From: a bacterium
Lineage (GTDB): Bacteria > Verrucomicrobiota > Verrucomicrobiae > Limisphaerales > J093
DNA length: 7,347 bases
Assembly: GCA_021839785.1 (NCBI GenBank)
Contig: JAKCAB010000715.1
Span: forward strand, 1-7,347
Reading direction: 5' to 3'
Under the pieces are notes generated by a model. That model ran no database searches. It worked only from the letters and a program-made list of their open reading frames with translations, and was not told the DNA's origin. The translations under genes were made by a program, and so were the position numbers. Shown here piece after piece: positions 1 to 5,643 of the stretch. Numbering within the stretch: position 1 is the first letter of the stretch; every line of letters begins with the position of its first letter.

Positions 1-1
1 G

Positions 2-1309
2 GTGGTCGAAGACGTGGCCGCCACGGTGCGCCCGATGGTGGCCAAGAACTCGAACCGGCTTGTCGTCAACTGCCCCGCGGACATCGGCGCGATGCGCTCC
101 GATCTCACCAAGGTCCGGCAGACGCTGTTCAATCTCTTGAGCAACGCGGCCAAGTTCACGGAGCAGGGGACGATCCAATTGACGGTGACTGCGGACGTAA
201 GTCCGCTGCCAACCTCGTCCGAGTCAGCCGCGCCCTCCCGAGCGCCGCTCCGGTTCAGCGTCTCCGATACCGGCATTGGCATGGCGCCGGAGCAGGTGGC
301 GCGGCTGTTCCAGGCCTTCGAGCAGGCGGACGTTGCCACCACCCGCAAGTTCGGTGGCACCGGCCTGGGCCTGGCCATCACGCGCCGTTTCTGCCAGATG
401 CTGGGCGGCGAGATCGACGTTCAGAGCGAACCGGGCAAAGGTTCCACGTTCACCGTGACGCTCCCCCGCGAAGCGCCCACAGCTCCAATGGCCCCGCCGG
501 CGGAGTCGCCCGCGGCCGTGCCGCCGATCCTCGCGCCGACGACAGCCGGAGCCGCGTCCGTCACGATCTTGTGCATTGACGACGACCCCGCCGTGCGTGA
601 CCTGATGCGCCGCACGCTCGGCAAGGAAGGCTTTCGCGTCGAGACCGCCGGCAATGGCCGGGAAGGCTTGGAACTCGCCCGGCGCCTGCGGCCGGCCGCG
701 ATCACGCTCGACGTTTTGATGCCGGGCCTGGATGGCTGGGCGGTGCTCTCGCAACTCAAGGCCGACCCCGCGACCGCCGACATCCCGGTGATCATGATGA
801 CCATCGTGGACGACCGGAACCTCGGCTTTGCGCTCGGCGCGACGGATTACCTGACCAAGCCGGTGGACTGGAAACGCCTGACGACCGTGCTGGCGAAACA
901 CCGCCACGGCGTCGCCTCGCCCAGCGTGCTGGTGATCGACGACGAGGCGCCAACGCGGGAACTGCTCGAACGACAGTTGGCGAAGGAAGGCTGGCAGGTC
1001 GCCACCGCCGAGCACGGCCGCGCCGGACTTGCCTGCCTGGAAAAGGCCCGGCCGGGATTGATCCTGCTGGACTTGCTCATGCCGGAAATGGACGGCTTCG
1101 AGTTTCTGCAAAACCTGCGCACCCGCCCGGAATGGCGCGACCTGCCGGTGATTGTGCTCACCGCGAAAGACCTCACCGAGACGGACCGCCAACTGCTGAG
1201 CGGCCGCGTGAGCCAGGTGTTGCAAAAAGGCGCTTTCCGCACGGACGACCTGCTGGCCGAGATCCGCGCCCGCCTCGCGCCGGTCGCCGGAGCCGAGAAC
1301 CCAAGTTGA
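2..1309 (+). CDS. Hybrid sensor histidine kinase, 3' part (ATPase domain plus two receiver domains)
   Basis: The gene runs in from the left edge, so its N-terminus (sensor region and phospho-accepting His domain) is missing; the GTG at position 2 is probably not the real start. The visible 435 residues begin with a HATPase_c domain at about 35-155. Its N box includes N44 and N48, its G1 box is DTGIG at 89-93, and its G2 box is GGTGLG at 118-123. A Pro/Ala-rich linker (about 156-185) follows. Receiver 1 (about 188-297) has D193/D194, phospho-acceptor D237, T267 and K286 in a Lys-Pro pair. Receiver 2 (about 308-425) has D313/D314, phospho-acceptor D357, T387 and K409, the last followed by Gly instead of Pro. 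No Hpt or DNA-binding domain is seen. Kinases of this type phosphorylate themselves on His and pass phosphate to Asp in the receivers. The next gene is a lone receiver, a natural partner. The signal sensed cannot be told. Confidence 0.93.
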   Translation: MVEDVAATVRPMVAKNSNRLVVNCPADIGAMRSDLTKVRQTLFNLLSNAAKFTEQGTIQLTVTADVSPLPTSSESAAPSRAPLRFSVSDTGIGMAPEQVARLFQAFEQADVATTRKFGGTGLGLAITRRFCQMLGGEIDVQSEPGKGSTFTVTLPREAPTAPMAPPAESPAAVPPILAPTTAGAASVTILCIDDDPAVRDLMRRTLGKEGFRVETAGNGREGLELARRLRPAAITLDVLMPGLDGWAVLSQLKADPATADIPVIMMTIVDDRNLGFALGATDYLTKPVDWKRLTTVLAKHRHGVASPSVLVIDDEAPTRELLERQLAKEGWQVATAEHGRAGLACLEKARPGLILLDLLMPEMDGFEFLQNLRTRPEWRDLPVIVLTAKDLTETDRQLLSGRVSQVLQKGAFRTDDLLAEIRARLAPVAGAENPS

Positions 1310-1335
1310 ACCTGGAAACCGTGGATAGCGCCGAT

Positions 1336-1430
1336 GAACGTGGATGCGAGTCACCAGCCGAAACTCAGAAAGGGCCGAAAGCAGACCCGCTTTCCGAGCT
1401 TTTGAGTTGGGGCTCGTTTCCGTGGTGCGC
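1336..1430. repeat. Intergenic hairpin repeat, copy A
   Basis: This lies between the kinase and the response regulator. Positions 1361-1430 match 1881-1950 at 60 of 70 bases by eye, and the similarity extends more weakly back to about 1336. It folds into an imperfect hairpin: the inner stem is GAAAGC (1377-1382) with GCTTTC (1389-1394) around a 6-base loop AGACCC. The outer arm AACTCAGAAAG (1362-1372) pairs with CTTTTGAGTT (1399-1408) with one bulged G. No protein function is suggested. It is probably a dispersed genomic repeat, and could act as an RNA structure between the two co-oriented genes. Confidence 0.75.
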
Positions 1431-1450
1431 TACCAAGCCCAATTCACACC

Positions 1451-1822
1451 ATGTCGAAAATCCTCCTGGTCGAAGACAACGAGATGAACCGCGACATGCT
1501 CAGCCGCCGGCTCGAGCGCAAAGGCTACACCGTCGTCTGCGCGGTGGATGGCCGGGACGGACTCGCCAAGGCCCGCGACGAGGCGCCCGACTTGGTGCTC
1601 ATGGACATGAGCCTGCCAGTGCTGGACGGCTGGGAAGCCACGCGACAACTCAAGGCCGATCCGACGCTGAAGGCCATTCCGGTCATCGCCCTGACGGCGC
1701 ACGCGATGGCTAGCGACGAACAGCAAGCCCGCGCCGCCGGCTGCGACGACTTCGACACCAAACCGGTCGAACTGCCGCGGCTCTTGGCGAAAATCCAGGC
1801 GCTGTTGAAGACCCGAACCTGA
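1451..1822 (+). CDS. Single-domain response regulator (CheY-like receiver)
   Basis: This 123-residue protein is a complete receiver domain with nothing attached, the size of CheY/Spo0F/DivK-type proteins. The acidic pocket is E8 and D9, the phospho-acceptor is D52, the conserved Thr is T82 in the LTA motif, and the conserved Lys is K104 in a Lys-Pro pair. There is no DNA-binding or enzymatic output domain, so it most likely relays phosphate or acts by protein contact. It lies 141 bp downstream of the hybrid kinase on the same strand, the usual arrangement for a cognate pair, although a hairpin repeat fills the gap. The ATG at 1451 is the start that gives the canonical beta-1 strand at residues 3-7. 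No Shine-Dalgarno is visible before it. Confidence 0.93.
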   Translation: MSKILLVEDNEMNRDMLSRRLERKGYTVVCAVDGRDGLAKARDEAPDLVLMDMSLPVLDGWEATRQLKADPTLKAIPVIALTAHAMASDEQQARAAGCDDFDTKPVELPRLLAKIQALLKTRT

Positions 1823-1854
1823 ATTCCGCGGTTGAACCGCCGATCGGCGCGGAG

Positions 1855-1950
1855 GAACGCGGATCAGGGGTTCCCAGCCCAGACTCAGAAAGGACCGAAA
1901 GCGGACCCGCTTTTTGAGTTTTTGAGTTTCGGCTCTTTTCCGTGGCGCGC
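1855..1950. repeat. Intergenic hairpin repeat, copy B
   Basis: This is the second copy of the repeat at 1336-1430, in direct orientation with an offset of about 520 bp, and it lies just downstream of the response regulator stop. The inner stem is GAAAGC (1897-1902) with GCTTTT (1909-1914) around the loop GGACCC. The C-to-T change in the 3' arm still allows a G-U pair in RNA. The outer ACTCAGAAAG / TTTTTGAGT pairing is also kept. Confidence 0.75.
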
Positions 1951-2069
1951 CAGCCGCTTCGGAACGGCCCGAAAAGATTTCGGCGCGCCGCCAAACACCG
2001 CATGCCGGTGGCCTGCTCTCCGGGGACCCCGCGCGGCTCGCGTGGCGCGTCCGGCGGCCCGCCGGACGC
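1944..2069. repeat. Palindrome cluster in the 1823-2148 gene-free spacer
   Basis: I see no gene in the 326 bases between 1823 and 2148. Beyond the repeat copy at its left, it holds closely packed inverted repeats. GGCGCGCC occurs at 1944-1951 and again at 1982-1989. CCGAAA/TTTCGG (1969-1983) has a 3-base loop, and CACCG/CGGTG (1996-2010) a 5-base loop. The strongest is a near-perfect palindrome at 2047-2069 with 11-bp arms (GCGTCCGGCGG / CCGCCGGACGC) around a single C. The spacer sits between convergent genes (response regulator on +, beta-helix protein on -), where such structures can stop or stabilise transcripts from both sides. Confidence 0.6.
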
Positions 2070-2088
2070 ATTCGACGCAGAGCATGGA

Positions 2089-2128
2089 GTTTCGGCCAGC
2101 GGCCGAAACGGACACGCCAGCGGCGTGT
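2089..2128. repeat. Double-hairpin repeat element, unit 1
   Basis: Two perfect hairpins lie side by side. GTTTCGGCC / GGCCGAAAC (2089-2109) has a 9-bp stem and an AGC loop. ACACGCC / GGCGTGT (2112-2128) has a 7-bp stem and also an AGC loop. A closely related unit is at 5502-5541. Read on the - strand, the element begins 20 bases after the stop codon of the beta-helix gene. It has no T tract, so it is not a classical intrinsic terminator. It resembles REP-type repeats in size and design, though no REP-associated transposase lies in the window. Confidence 0.75.
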
Positions 2129-2148
2129 GCTCCCGTCTCTGGCGGCGT

Positions 2149-3411
2149 TTACTCGGCCGCGTTGTCCGCAATCTGCACGCTACCTTTGCTCTGGTTGGCA
2201 ATGCGGGCCGGCCCAGTGAAGACGTTGCCGGTGATCACGGCGCGGCGGACGCCTTCGCCCAGTTCGATCTGCGGCTTGGCTTCGCGGAATTCGCAGCCCC
2301 GCACCAGCAGGGTGCCGCCCGTGGCCTGAATCGCGTGCCGGCCTTCCTTCTGGCTGTCCCATTGCACGAAGGTGCAATCCCCAAAACCCACCGTGCCGCG
2401 ACCGGCCACCTTCGCGATTTGGTGGCAAGGCCCCCAGAAGGCGCAGTTCGTGAAGCGCACGCTGCCGGTGTTGCTCGCCTGCACGTCCACCATCGTCGGG
2501 TCCGGGCCGTGGAAGCTCACGAACTCGCCGTTGGTGATCAACAGGCCGTACGGCGCGGAGTCCTCCACGACGAGCGCGGTGTAGCAATCGTCCGCGCCGA
2601 TGCCGAGGAAGTTGCCGTTGCAAAAGCCGGCCTTCGTCTTGATGAACTTGTAGCCGACGCGGTAGCCAAAGCAGAAGGTGTTGAAGACATATTGCCAGTC
2701 CGTCCGGCCGAAGATGAACGCCTCGCCGTTCTCCATCTGCCAGCGGAGCAGTTTCGGCCGGGTACTCCACCACGGGTTGAAATGCACGTTCTCGATCCGG
2801 CCCACGTCGAAAATCCGGTCCACAAACACGCCGCGGCGGAGCGGTTGACCGTGCACGTCGCGGATCAGGTGCCGTTCGCTGCCGGTGGTGTCGATGCCGT
2901 TGTACGGGTTGAGCAACTCGACCGCGAGCACGGCGGGGTTCTTGCCCCGCATCGCGATGGCCCACGGATAGGCATCCGGCACGTCGTCGGCTTTCTGTTT
3001 GGGGTAATAGATCACCACGCCCTTGAGCGTCGCGTTGTGGTTCAAGGTCAGGAAGGCGGGCGCGTCCTCGGTGCCGGCGTTGGCAGTGACGAGGAACGTG
3101 GTGCCGTCGTCGGTGGGCTTGGGCAGGCCGGCGTCGCGCAGGCCGTTGTGCGCGGGCACCGATTCCCAGATGCCGCGCAGCGTAACGCCCGGCGGGACGT
3201 TCAGATTGCCGGCGAAAAGGTAATTCCCCCGCGTCGCCAGCACGGTGCCGCCGCCCGCCTGGGCTGCGGCCGTCAACGCTTTTTGAAAGGCGGCGGTGTC
3301 GTCGGTCTCGCCGTCGCCTTTGGCGCCGAAGTCACGGACGTTGAGTGCATCGCCAGCGGCGTGGCCCAGAACGGCGGCGCTGACCAGGGTGAAAAGGAAC
3401 AGTGCTCTCAT
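2149..3411 (-). CDS. Exported pectate-lyase-like right-handed beta-helix protein
   Basis: The 420-residue protein starts with a likely signal peptide (about residues 1-19: Arg at position 2, then a Leu/Phe/Ala-rich stretch ending in HAAG), so it should act outside the cytoplasm. Residues 24-46 carry the DFGAKGDGETDD motif, the N-terminal signature of the pectate_lyase_3 / GH28-like beta-helix family. GGTV...PPGVTLRG at about 54-80 is the next typical block. The C-terminal half has short strand-turn repeats such as VRFTNCAF, VGFGDCTF and LLVRGCEF, as expected for rungs of a parallel beta-helix. Family members bind or cleave acidic or other polysaccharides, but I cannot identify catalytic residues, so the substrate is unknown. 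The ATG at 3411 places the signal peptide at the N-terminus. It lies only 15 bases beyond the stop of the truncated toxin-like ORF, and no clear Shine-Dalgarno is seen. Confidence 0.85.
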   Translation of the reverse strand: MRALFLFTLVSAAVLGHAAGDALNVRDFGAKGDGETDDTAAFQKALTAAAQAGGGTVLATRGNYLFAGNLNVPPGVTLRGIWESVPAHNGLRDAGLPKPTDDGTTFLVTANAGTEDAPAFLTLNHNATLKGVVIYYPKQKADDVPDAYPWAIAMRGKNPAVLAVELLNPYNGIDTTGSERHLIRDVHGQPLRRGVFVDRIFDVGRIENVHFNPWWSTRPKLLRWQMENGEAFIFGRTDWQYVFNTFCFGYRVGYKFIKTKAGFCNGNFLGIGADDCYTALVVEDSAPYGLLITNGEFVSFHGPDPTMVDVQASNTGSVRFTNCAFWGPCHQIAKVAGRGTVGFGDCTFVQWDSQKEGRHAIQATGGTLLVRGCEFREAKPQIELGEGVRRAVITGNVFTGPARIANQSKGSVQIADNAAE

Positions 3412-3426
3412 GGTGTGCGCGGCAGT

Positions 3427-3510
3427 CTAGGCGAAGCCGCGCGCGAAGCAATTCCCGCCGCTCGGCGCGCGAATCGCGCCGGCCAGCAGGCTGTTGTCCA
3501 CGACGATCAT
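3427..3510 (-). pseudogene. Possible VapC (PIN-domain) toxin remnant, N-terminus only
   Basis: A 27-codon ORF begins MIVVDNSLLAG and ends with TAG at 3427-3429. Its first ten residues look like the start of PIN-domain ribonuclease toxins: a hydrophobic beta strand followed by the first metal-binding Asp (D5). Full-length PIN toxins are about 125-140 residues; here the sequence stops, and the signal peptide of the next gene starts 15 bases later. Its ATG (3508-3510) overlaps the TGA (3507-3509) of the upstream ribbon-helix-helix ORF as ATGA, the coupling usual in toxin-antitoxin operons. GGAGGG lies a few bases upstream of the ATG as a usable ribosome site. The identification rests on few residues and could be a coincidence. 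Confidence 0.4.
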
Positions 3511-4085
3511 GCCCGGCCCTCCTTCACGAGCCGCCGGTGTTCTGCCAGAGACAGGCGCACGGTGCATCGCCGGGCCAGCGCCGCCACGCGCCGCAGCAAC
3601 GCTTCCGGATCGCGCCGAACCTGCTGACGCTGCGCCGACACTTCGATCGGGTCGCGGGCTTGGGCGTTTTTGCTGCGGCGGTGTTCAGCGGTGATTTCGT
3701 TCCGTGTCAGCTTCAGCCATTTTGCGGTGCTGCCCTTGGCGCGGCCACCACGGCGCATCTGTTCGATGGTGCCGCGCCTGGGTTGGGCTGCGGTTTTGCG
3801 CAGCAACCTGCCATCCGGGTGTCCTTCCACACGGTCTTGCGGCCCGCGGCTCGCTGCCCGTCGCATGGCGGCTTGGATATTGGCGTTGGTGGGCGGCGGC
3901 ACGTTCACGGCCACGCAGCCGGCGTACTTGGCCCACGCGCGGCGAGTACCTGTCGATCGCGCCGCGGCCCGCGCGCGCATCGCCGCGCGCGTGAACTCGC
4001 TCAGGTCTTCGCCCAGTTTCCTGGCCAGGCGCTTGAACTCGGCCTTCTCGGTCGCCGGCAGCCGGATCGTCAGTGTGGCACTCAT
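3507..4085 (-). CDS. Ribbon-helix-helix (CopG/VapB-like) DNA-binding protein with a long basic C-terminus
   Basis: From the ATG at 4083-4085 the protein has 192 residues. Residues 3-39 fit a ribbon-helix-helix domain: a strand TLTIRLP (4-10), helix A (about 12-24, with EKAEFKRLARKLG) and helix B starting at S29 (SEFTRAAMRAR). This fold forms dimers that bind operator DNA and is common in type II antitoxins. Residues 40-85 (AWAKYAGC, VPPPTNANIQAAM) could be the toxin-binding tail. From about residue 85 the sequence is very Arg/Lys/Gln-rich with fewer G/C third bases (about 75% against about 86% before). It may be a real extension, a fusion, or read-through into decayed sequence. The upstream in-frame ATG at 4172 would add 29 residues of no recognisable kind. 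The ORF ends in ATGA overlap with a toxin-like start. Confidence 0.65.
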   Translation of the reverse strand: MSATLTIRLPATEKAEFKRLARKLGEDLSEFTRAAMRARAAARSTGTRRAWAKYAGCVAVNVPPPTNANIQAAMRRAASRGPQDRVEGHPDGRLLRKTAAQPRRGTIEQMRRGGRAKGSTAKWLKLTRNEITAEHRRSKNAQARDPIEVSAQRQQVRRDPEALLRRVAALARRCTVRLSLAEHRRLVKEGRA

Positions 4086-4231
4086 GACGTGAGTCTCACA
4101 TAAGCCCCCGGGGCGGACAAGCCGCCGCGAATTTCGCAGTAGCATTGTGGGCGCCGAATCCAGGCAGTTCAAACGCTAGCCTTTTTGCTCGCCAAACCGC
4201 GGCCCCTTCCTACCTTGTTCGCCAACGTCCT
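4086..4231. other. Divergent intergenic region
   Basis: These 146 bases separate the ribbon-helix-helix gene (-) from the xylose isomerase homologue (+) and must hold both start regions. I see no convincing -35/-10 pair on either strand and no GGAGG before either ATG. The only clear structure is the 11-bp palindrome at 4089-4099. Confidence 0.5.
4089..4099. promoter_or_regulatory. Candidate operator palindrome
   Basis: GTGAGTCTCAC is a perfect inverted repeat (5-bp arms around one T). It lies three bases before the ATG of the ribbon-helix-helix gene, in the untranslated leader. Proteins of this fold usually repress their own operon by binding short inverted repeats at the promoter or start, so autoregulation is a reasonable guess. 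A palindrome of this size can also arise by chance. Confidence 0.35.
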
Positions 4232-5272
4232 ATGGCAAAAAATAACGCTTACAAATTCTGTTTCGGCCCCTGGAACCTCAGCGAAGGCCAGGATCCCTAC
4301 GGCCCGCCCACCCGCCCCGTCCAGTCGTTCGACTGGAAGCTCGAGCAGCTTAAAAGGCTCGGCTTCGACGCGATGATGTTCCACGACGACGACGCCGTGC
4401 CGGACGTGGACAACAAGTCCGACACCCAGCTCAAGACCGAGGCGAAGGCGTTGAAGAAGAAGCTCGCCGACGCCGGCGTGGTGGCCGAGATCGTCGCGCC
4501 ACGCCTGTGGTTCGACCCGCGCACGATCGACGGCGGCTACACGAGCAACGATCCCAAGTGCCGCCAGTACGCGATCGAGCGTTCGCTCCGCTGCATCGAC
4601 ATCGCGAACTATCTCGATTGCGATCTGATCGTGCTCTGGCTGGCGCGCGAAGGCAGCTACATCCGCGAAAGCAAGAACGCGCGCCGCTGCTTCGATTACC
4701 TGGTCGCCGCCATCGACAAGATGCTGGCGCACGACAAGAAGGTGCGGATCGCCATCGAGCCCAAGCCGAACGAGCCGATGGACCTCGCGTACATCCCCAC
4801 GATCGGCCACGCGCTGGCGCTGTCGAATCTCACGGCCGATCCCAAGCGGGTCGGTTGCCTCATCGAATCCGCGCACGCGTTGCTGGCCGGCTTGGACCCG
4901 GCGGACGAGATCGATTTCGCCTGCGCGTTCGGCAAGTTGTGGTCGCTCCACCTCAACGACCAGAACGGGCTGAAGTTCGACCAGGACAAGCCGTTCGGCT
5001 CGGCGAACCTGCGGGTGGCCTTCAACCAGGTGCGCGCGCTGGAGCGGAACAAGTACGGCAGCCGGGGCGAGTACGTGGCGTTCGACGTGCATCCGTTCCG
5101 CACGACGAAAGTCGAGCACTGGACGGCGCACCTCGAGAACAGCCGCCGCACGTTCCTGCGCCTGGTCGAGAAGGCGCGCACTTTCCCGGAGGCGGAAGCC
5201 CAAAAGCTGGTCGCCGACCGCAATTACGCGGCGCTGGACCAGCTCGTGCTCGAACACTTGATGGGCAAGTAA
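4232..5272 (+). CDS. xylA: Xylose isomerase family protein (XylA-like TIM barrel) with an altered metal ligand
   Basis: The 346-residue protein aligns by eye along its length with short, class I, actinobacterial-type xylose isomerases, which interconvert D-xylose and D-xylulose (also glucose and fructose) with two divalent metals. Matched residues (Streptomyces numbering in brackets): W14 (16), Y23 (Phe26), H51 and D54 (54, 57), W136 (137), E176 and K178 (181, 183, in AIEPKPNEP), E212 and H215 (217, 220), D250 and D252 (255, 257, in KFDQD), D285 (287). The metal-1 ligand Asp245 is replaced by H240 (codon 4949-4951), and the WGGREG loop is WLAREG. The protein is about 40 residues shorter than typical, the loss being before a conserved C-terminus (ALDQLVLEHLMG). 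It may therefore act on another sugar. The ATG at 4232 gives the family-like N-terminus; an ATG at 4145 would add 29 unrelated residues. A terminator follows the stop by 28 bases. Confidence 0.82.
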   Translation: MAKNNAYKFCFGPWNLSEGQDPYGPPTRPVQSFDWKLEQLKRLGFDAMMFHDDDAVPDVDNKSDTQLKTEAKALKKKLADAGVVAEIVAPRLWFDPRTIDGGYTSNDPKCRQYAIERSLRCIDIANYLDCDLIVLWLAREGSYIRESKNARRCFDYLVAAIDKMLAHDKKVRIAIEPKPNEPMDLAYIPTIGHALALSNLTADPKRVGCLIESAHALLAGLDPADEIDFACAFGKLWSLHLNDQNGLKFDQDKPFGSANLRVAFNQVRALERNKYGSRGEYVAFDVHPFRTTKVEHWTAHLENSRRTFLRLVEKARTFPEAEAQKLVADRNYAALDQLVLEHLMGK

Positions 5273-5300
5273 ACGCCGCTGTCCGCGTCGAGAGATTCAA

Positions 5301-5325
5301 GGCCCGGCACACGCCGGGCCTTTTT
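5301..5325 (+). terminator. Intrinsic terminator of the xylose isomerase homologue
   Basis: GGCCCGGC (5301-5308) and GCCGGGCC (5313-5320) form a perfect 8-bp stem with loop ACAC, followed directly by TTTTTG. Two A-T pairs at the base extend the stem. It lies 28 bases after the stop codon at 5272. Confidence 0.92.
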
Positions 5326-5357
5326 GTTTCGTTCCAACCGAAACGCCTGCCGGGCGT
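5326..5357. repeat. Possible degenerate double-hairpin unit
   Basis: GTTTCG / CGAAAC (5326-5344, 7-base loop) is followed at once by ACGCC / GGCGT (5343-5357, 5-base loop). The order and stem sequences echo the double-hairpin units at 2089 and 5502, but stems are shorter, loops longer, and the two hairpins overlap slightly. It may be a decayed copy or chance. Confidence 0.35.
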
Positions 5358-5501
5358 CTGCTTGTGCCAAGCTCCGGAGTTTGAACCCGAAAACACCGCA
5401 GTGGAGTTGGGGAGCGTAAGCGCTCCGTGTGATCCCGGTGGCTGCTGACGTCAGTCAGCGGCGGCCTTTCCGCGCCGGATGCGGATCATGGACTGGACGG
5501 C

Positions 5502-5541
5502 GTTTCGGCGAGCCGCCGAAACGGACACGCCGGCGGCGTGT
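5502..5541. repeat. Double-hairpin repeat element, unit 2
   Basis: GTTTCGGCG / CGCCGAAAC (5502-5522, loop AGC) is followed by ACACGCC / GGCGTGT (5525-5541, loop GGC) and then GCTCCCC. It matches unit 1 at 2089-2128 in order, spacing and flanking GCTCCC. The innermost stem pair is C-G in unit 1 and G-C here: both bases changed and pairing is kept. That suggests the stem, not only the sequence, is conserved. Confidence 0.75.
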
Positions 5542-5551
5542 GCTCCCCGGC

Positions 5552-5594
5552 GCTGGACGCGAGGCGCGTCCAGCCACACCCGAGGGCGGGCGTG
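5552..5594. repeat. Double-hairpin repeat element, unit 3 (diverged)
   Basis: GCTGGACGCG / CGCGTCCAGC (5552-5574, 10-bp stem, loop AGG) is followed by CACACCCG / CGGGCGTG (5575-5594, loop AGGG), with one A/C mismatch that becomes a G-U pair in - strand RNA. GCTCCCC follows, as after unit 2, so units 2 and 3 form a tandem with a common design but different stem sequences. Confidence 0.6.
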
Positions 5595-5643
5595 CTCCCC
5601 AACTTCGGTTTTCGGGTTCAGCTCCCCGGATTTGGACTCAAAT

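Larger units (their letters stand above)
5371..5630. repeat. Hairpin array bracketed by inverted arms
   Basis: I see no gene in the 371 bases from 5273 to 5643. Most of the spacer is a structured island. Its left arm (5371-5415) and right arm (5594-5630) are imperfect inverted repeats. TGAACCCGAAAAC (5382-5394) is the exact reverse complement of 5608-5620, and AGTTGGGGAGC (5405-5415) that of 5594-5604. The spacing between blocks differs by 7 bases. Between the arms lie GGAGCG/CGCTCC (5411-5426, loop TAAG), a GC-rich hairpin around TGACGTCA (5441-5462), and two double-hairpin units. Inverted ends around non-coding sequence recall a MITE, but I see no target-site duplication. It separates two convergent genes. 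Confidence 0.65.

Noticed and set aside
224..1354. 376-residue open frame on the - strand opposite the hybrid kinase
   Set aside because: The + strand frame has intact ATPase and receiver motifs; the antisense product is an Arg/His/Ala-rich shadow.
1942..3627. 561-residue open frame on the + strand opposite the beta-helix gene
   Set aside because: It is antisense to a gene with a signal peptide and a clear family motif, its sequence has no recognisable domain, and long open antisense frames are expected at this GC content.
4145..4231. 29-residue N-terminal extension of the isomerase from an upstream ATG
   Set aside because: The extension has no similarity to the family N-terminus, whereas the start at 4232 does.
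4169..5257. 362-residue open frame on the - strand opposite the xylose isomerase homologue
   Set aside because: Low-complexity Arg/Val/Leu/Glu-rich antisense translation with no family features.
5448..5455. CRE-like TGACGTCA site
   Set aside because: It is an 8-bp palindrome at the centre of a larger hairpin in a bacterial genome; a eukaryotic-type regulator site has no meaning here.
5326..5630. CRISPR array
   Set aside because: The repeats are palindromic units of differing sequence with no regular repeat-spacer spacing and no cas genes nearby.
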